A DNA stretch of 64,000 nucleotides, taken from positions 194,477 through 258,476 of the forward strand of contig NZ_RXIZ01000007.1 of assembly GCF_003987855.1 (NCBI RefSeq). Direction: 5' to 3'. The notes under the pieces are model-generated. The model searched no databases. It was not told the DNA's origin and saw only the letters and a list, made by a program, of their open reading frames with translations. Of this stretch, positions 63,922 to 64,000 are shown in pieces (position 1 is the first letter of the stretch; each line of letters begins with the position of its first letter). The DNA comes from Hyphomicrobium sp. GTDB taxonomy: Bacteria > Pseudomonadota > Alphaproteobacteria > Rhizobiales > Hyphomicrobiaceae. A program made the translations under genes and the position numbers.

Positions 63922-64000
63922 GAGTGTCTCCTTCGGGGCCGGGGAAGGCAATGAGGGTCGTTGCCCGGCCATCGGAGATCAGAACGCGAGACGTCCGCGC

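Overview
The window is about 64 kb of GC-rich chromosomal DNA, densely packed on both strands. It looks like an alphaproteobacterium of the order Hyphomicrobiales, probably Hyphomicrobium-like; this is inferred from gene content, not from any marker comparison. Support comes from a PetP/PetR-type regulator pair, an unfused petABC bc1 operon, an H-NS-like protein with a TWTGRGRKP motif, DUF6111 next to cca, a two-gene methylmalonyl-CoA mutase, betaine-lipid genes, and the ATCCTCGGGC palindromes common in this class. I found no tRNA or rRNA gene, CRISPR array, insertion sequence, prophage or plasmid function. It reads as core chromosome.

Layout. 0.0-3.4 kb: 5' part of ilvE, then a MarR regulator, an OmpR-type response regulator and an EnvZ-like kinase. 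3.6-12 kb: proC, a YbjN protein and ubiK on the minus strand; lgt, a MidA-like methyltransferase, pgeF, a two-domain lipoprotein and prs on the plus strand; then a GNAT gene broken by a frameshift and a Zur-like Fur regulator. 12.2-16 kb: rplY/ctc, pth, a membrane-anchored unknown, ychF and DUF3297. 16-23 kb: catalase, then a methylthioadenosine (MTA) salvage cluster (mtnP, apt, zinc-ribbon protein, alpha/beta hydrolase, mtnA, FucA/Ald2-type aldolase). 22.9-25.7 kb: petABC. 26-36.6 kb: trmL, an isoprenylcysteine-methyltransferase-like protein, an ABC exporter, hemF, DUF2235, an Old Yellow Enzyme, a lysozyme-like periplasmic protein, NUDIX-DUF6111-cca and a small membrane protein. 36.8-39.6 kb: a metallophosphoesterase followed by btaA and btaB. 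39.6-45.7 kb: an Ala/Glu-rich protein, a family-25 glycosyltransferase, groESL with a CIRCE operator, an H-NS-like gene in an AT-rich patch, and sodB. 45.9-58.4 kb: patatin lipoprotein, DUF4236, HerA-like ATPase, both mutase subunits flanking a CLC channel, a secreted-protein gene with a poly-A frameshift, DUF817 and small membrane proteins. 58.4-64 kb: palindromes, a tandem HdeA-like protein, a secreted unknown, proline iminopeptidase, RhlE helicase and a Spy/LTXXQ protein.

How genes work together. The MTA cluster can turn the polyamine/SAM by-product MTA into adenine (recycled to AMP by Apt) and methylthioribose-1-phosphate, which is isomerised and probably cleaved by the aldolase, as in the DHAP shunt. 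The metallophosphoesterase-btaA-btaB run matches the lipid-remodelling route in which phospholipid is cleaved to diacylglycerol and converted to the phosphorus-free betaine lipid DGTS. The methylmalonyl-CoA mutase subunits would feed succinyl-CoA from the ethylmalonyl-CoA or propionate pathway. groESL carries a HrcA-type operator, and PetP/PetR-like regulators lie 20 kb from the bc1 genes they control in relatives.

The best candidates for something new are the salvage cluster with two unexplained partners, the poly-A frameshift that hides a Cys-rich C-terminus, a periplasmic protein with lysozyme-like catalytic signatures, the duplicated-domain proteins, and a 40-bp palindrome present twice.
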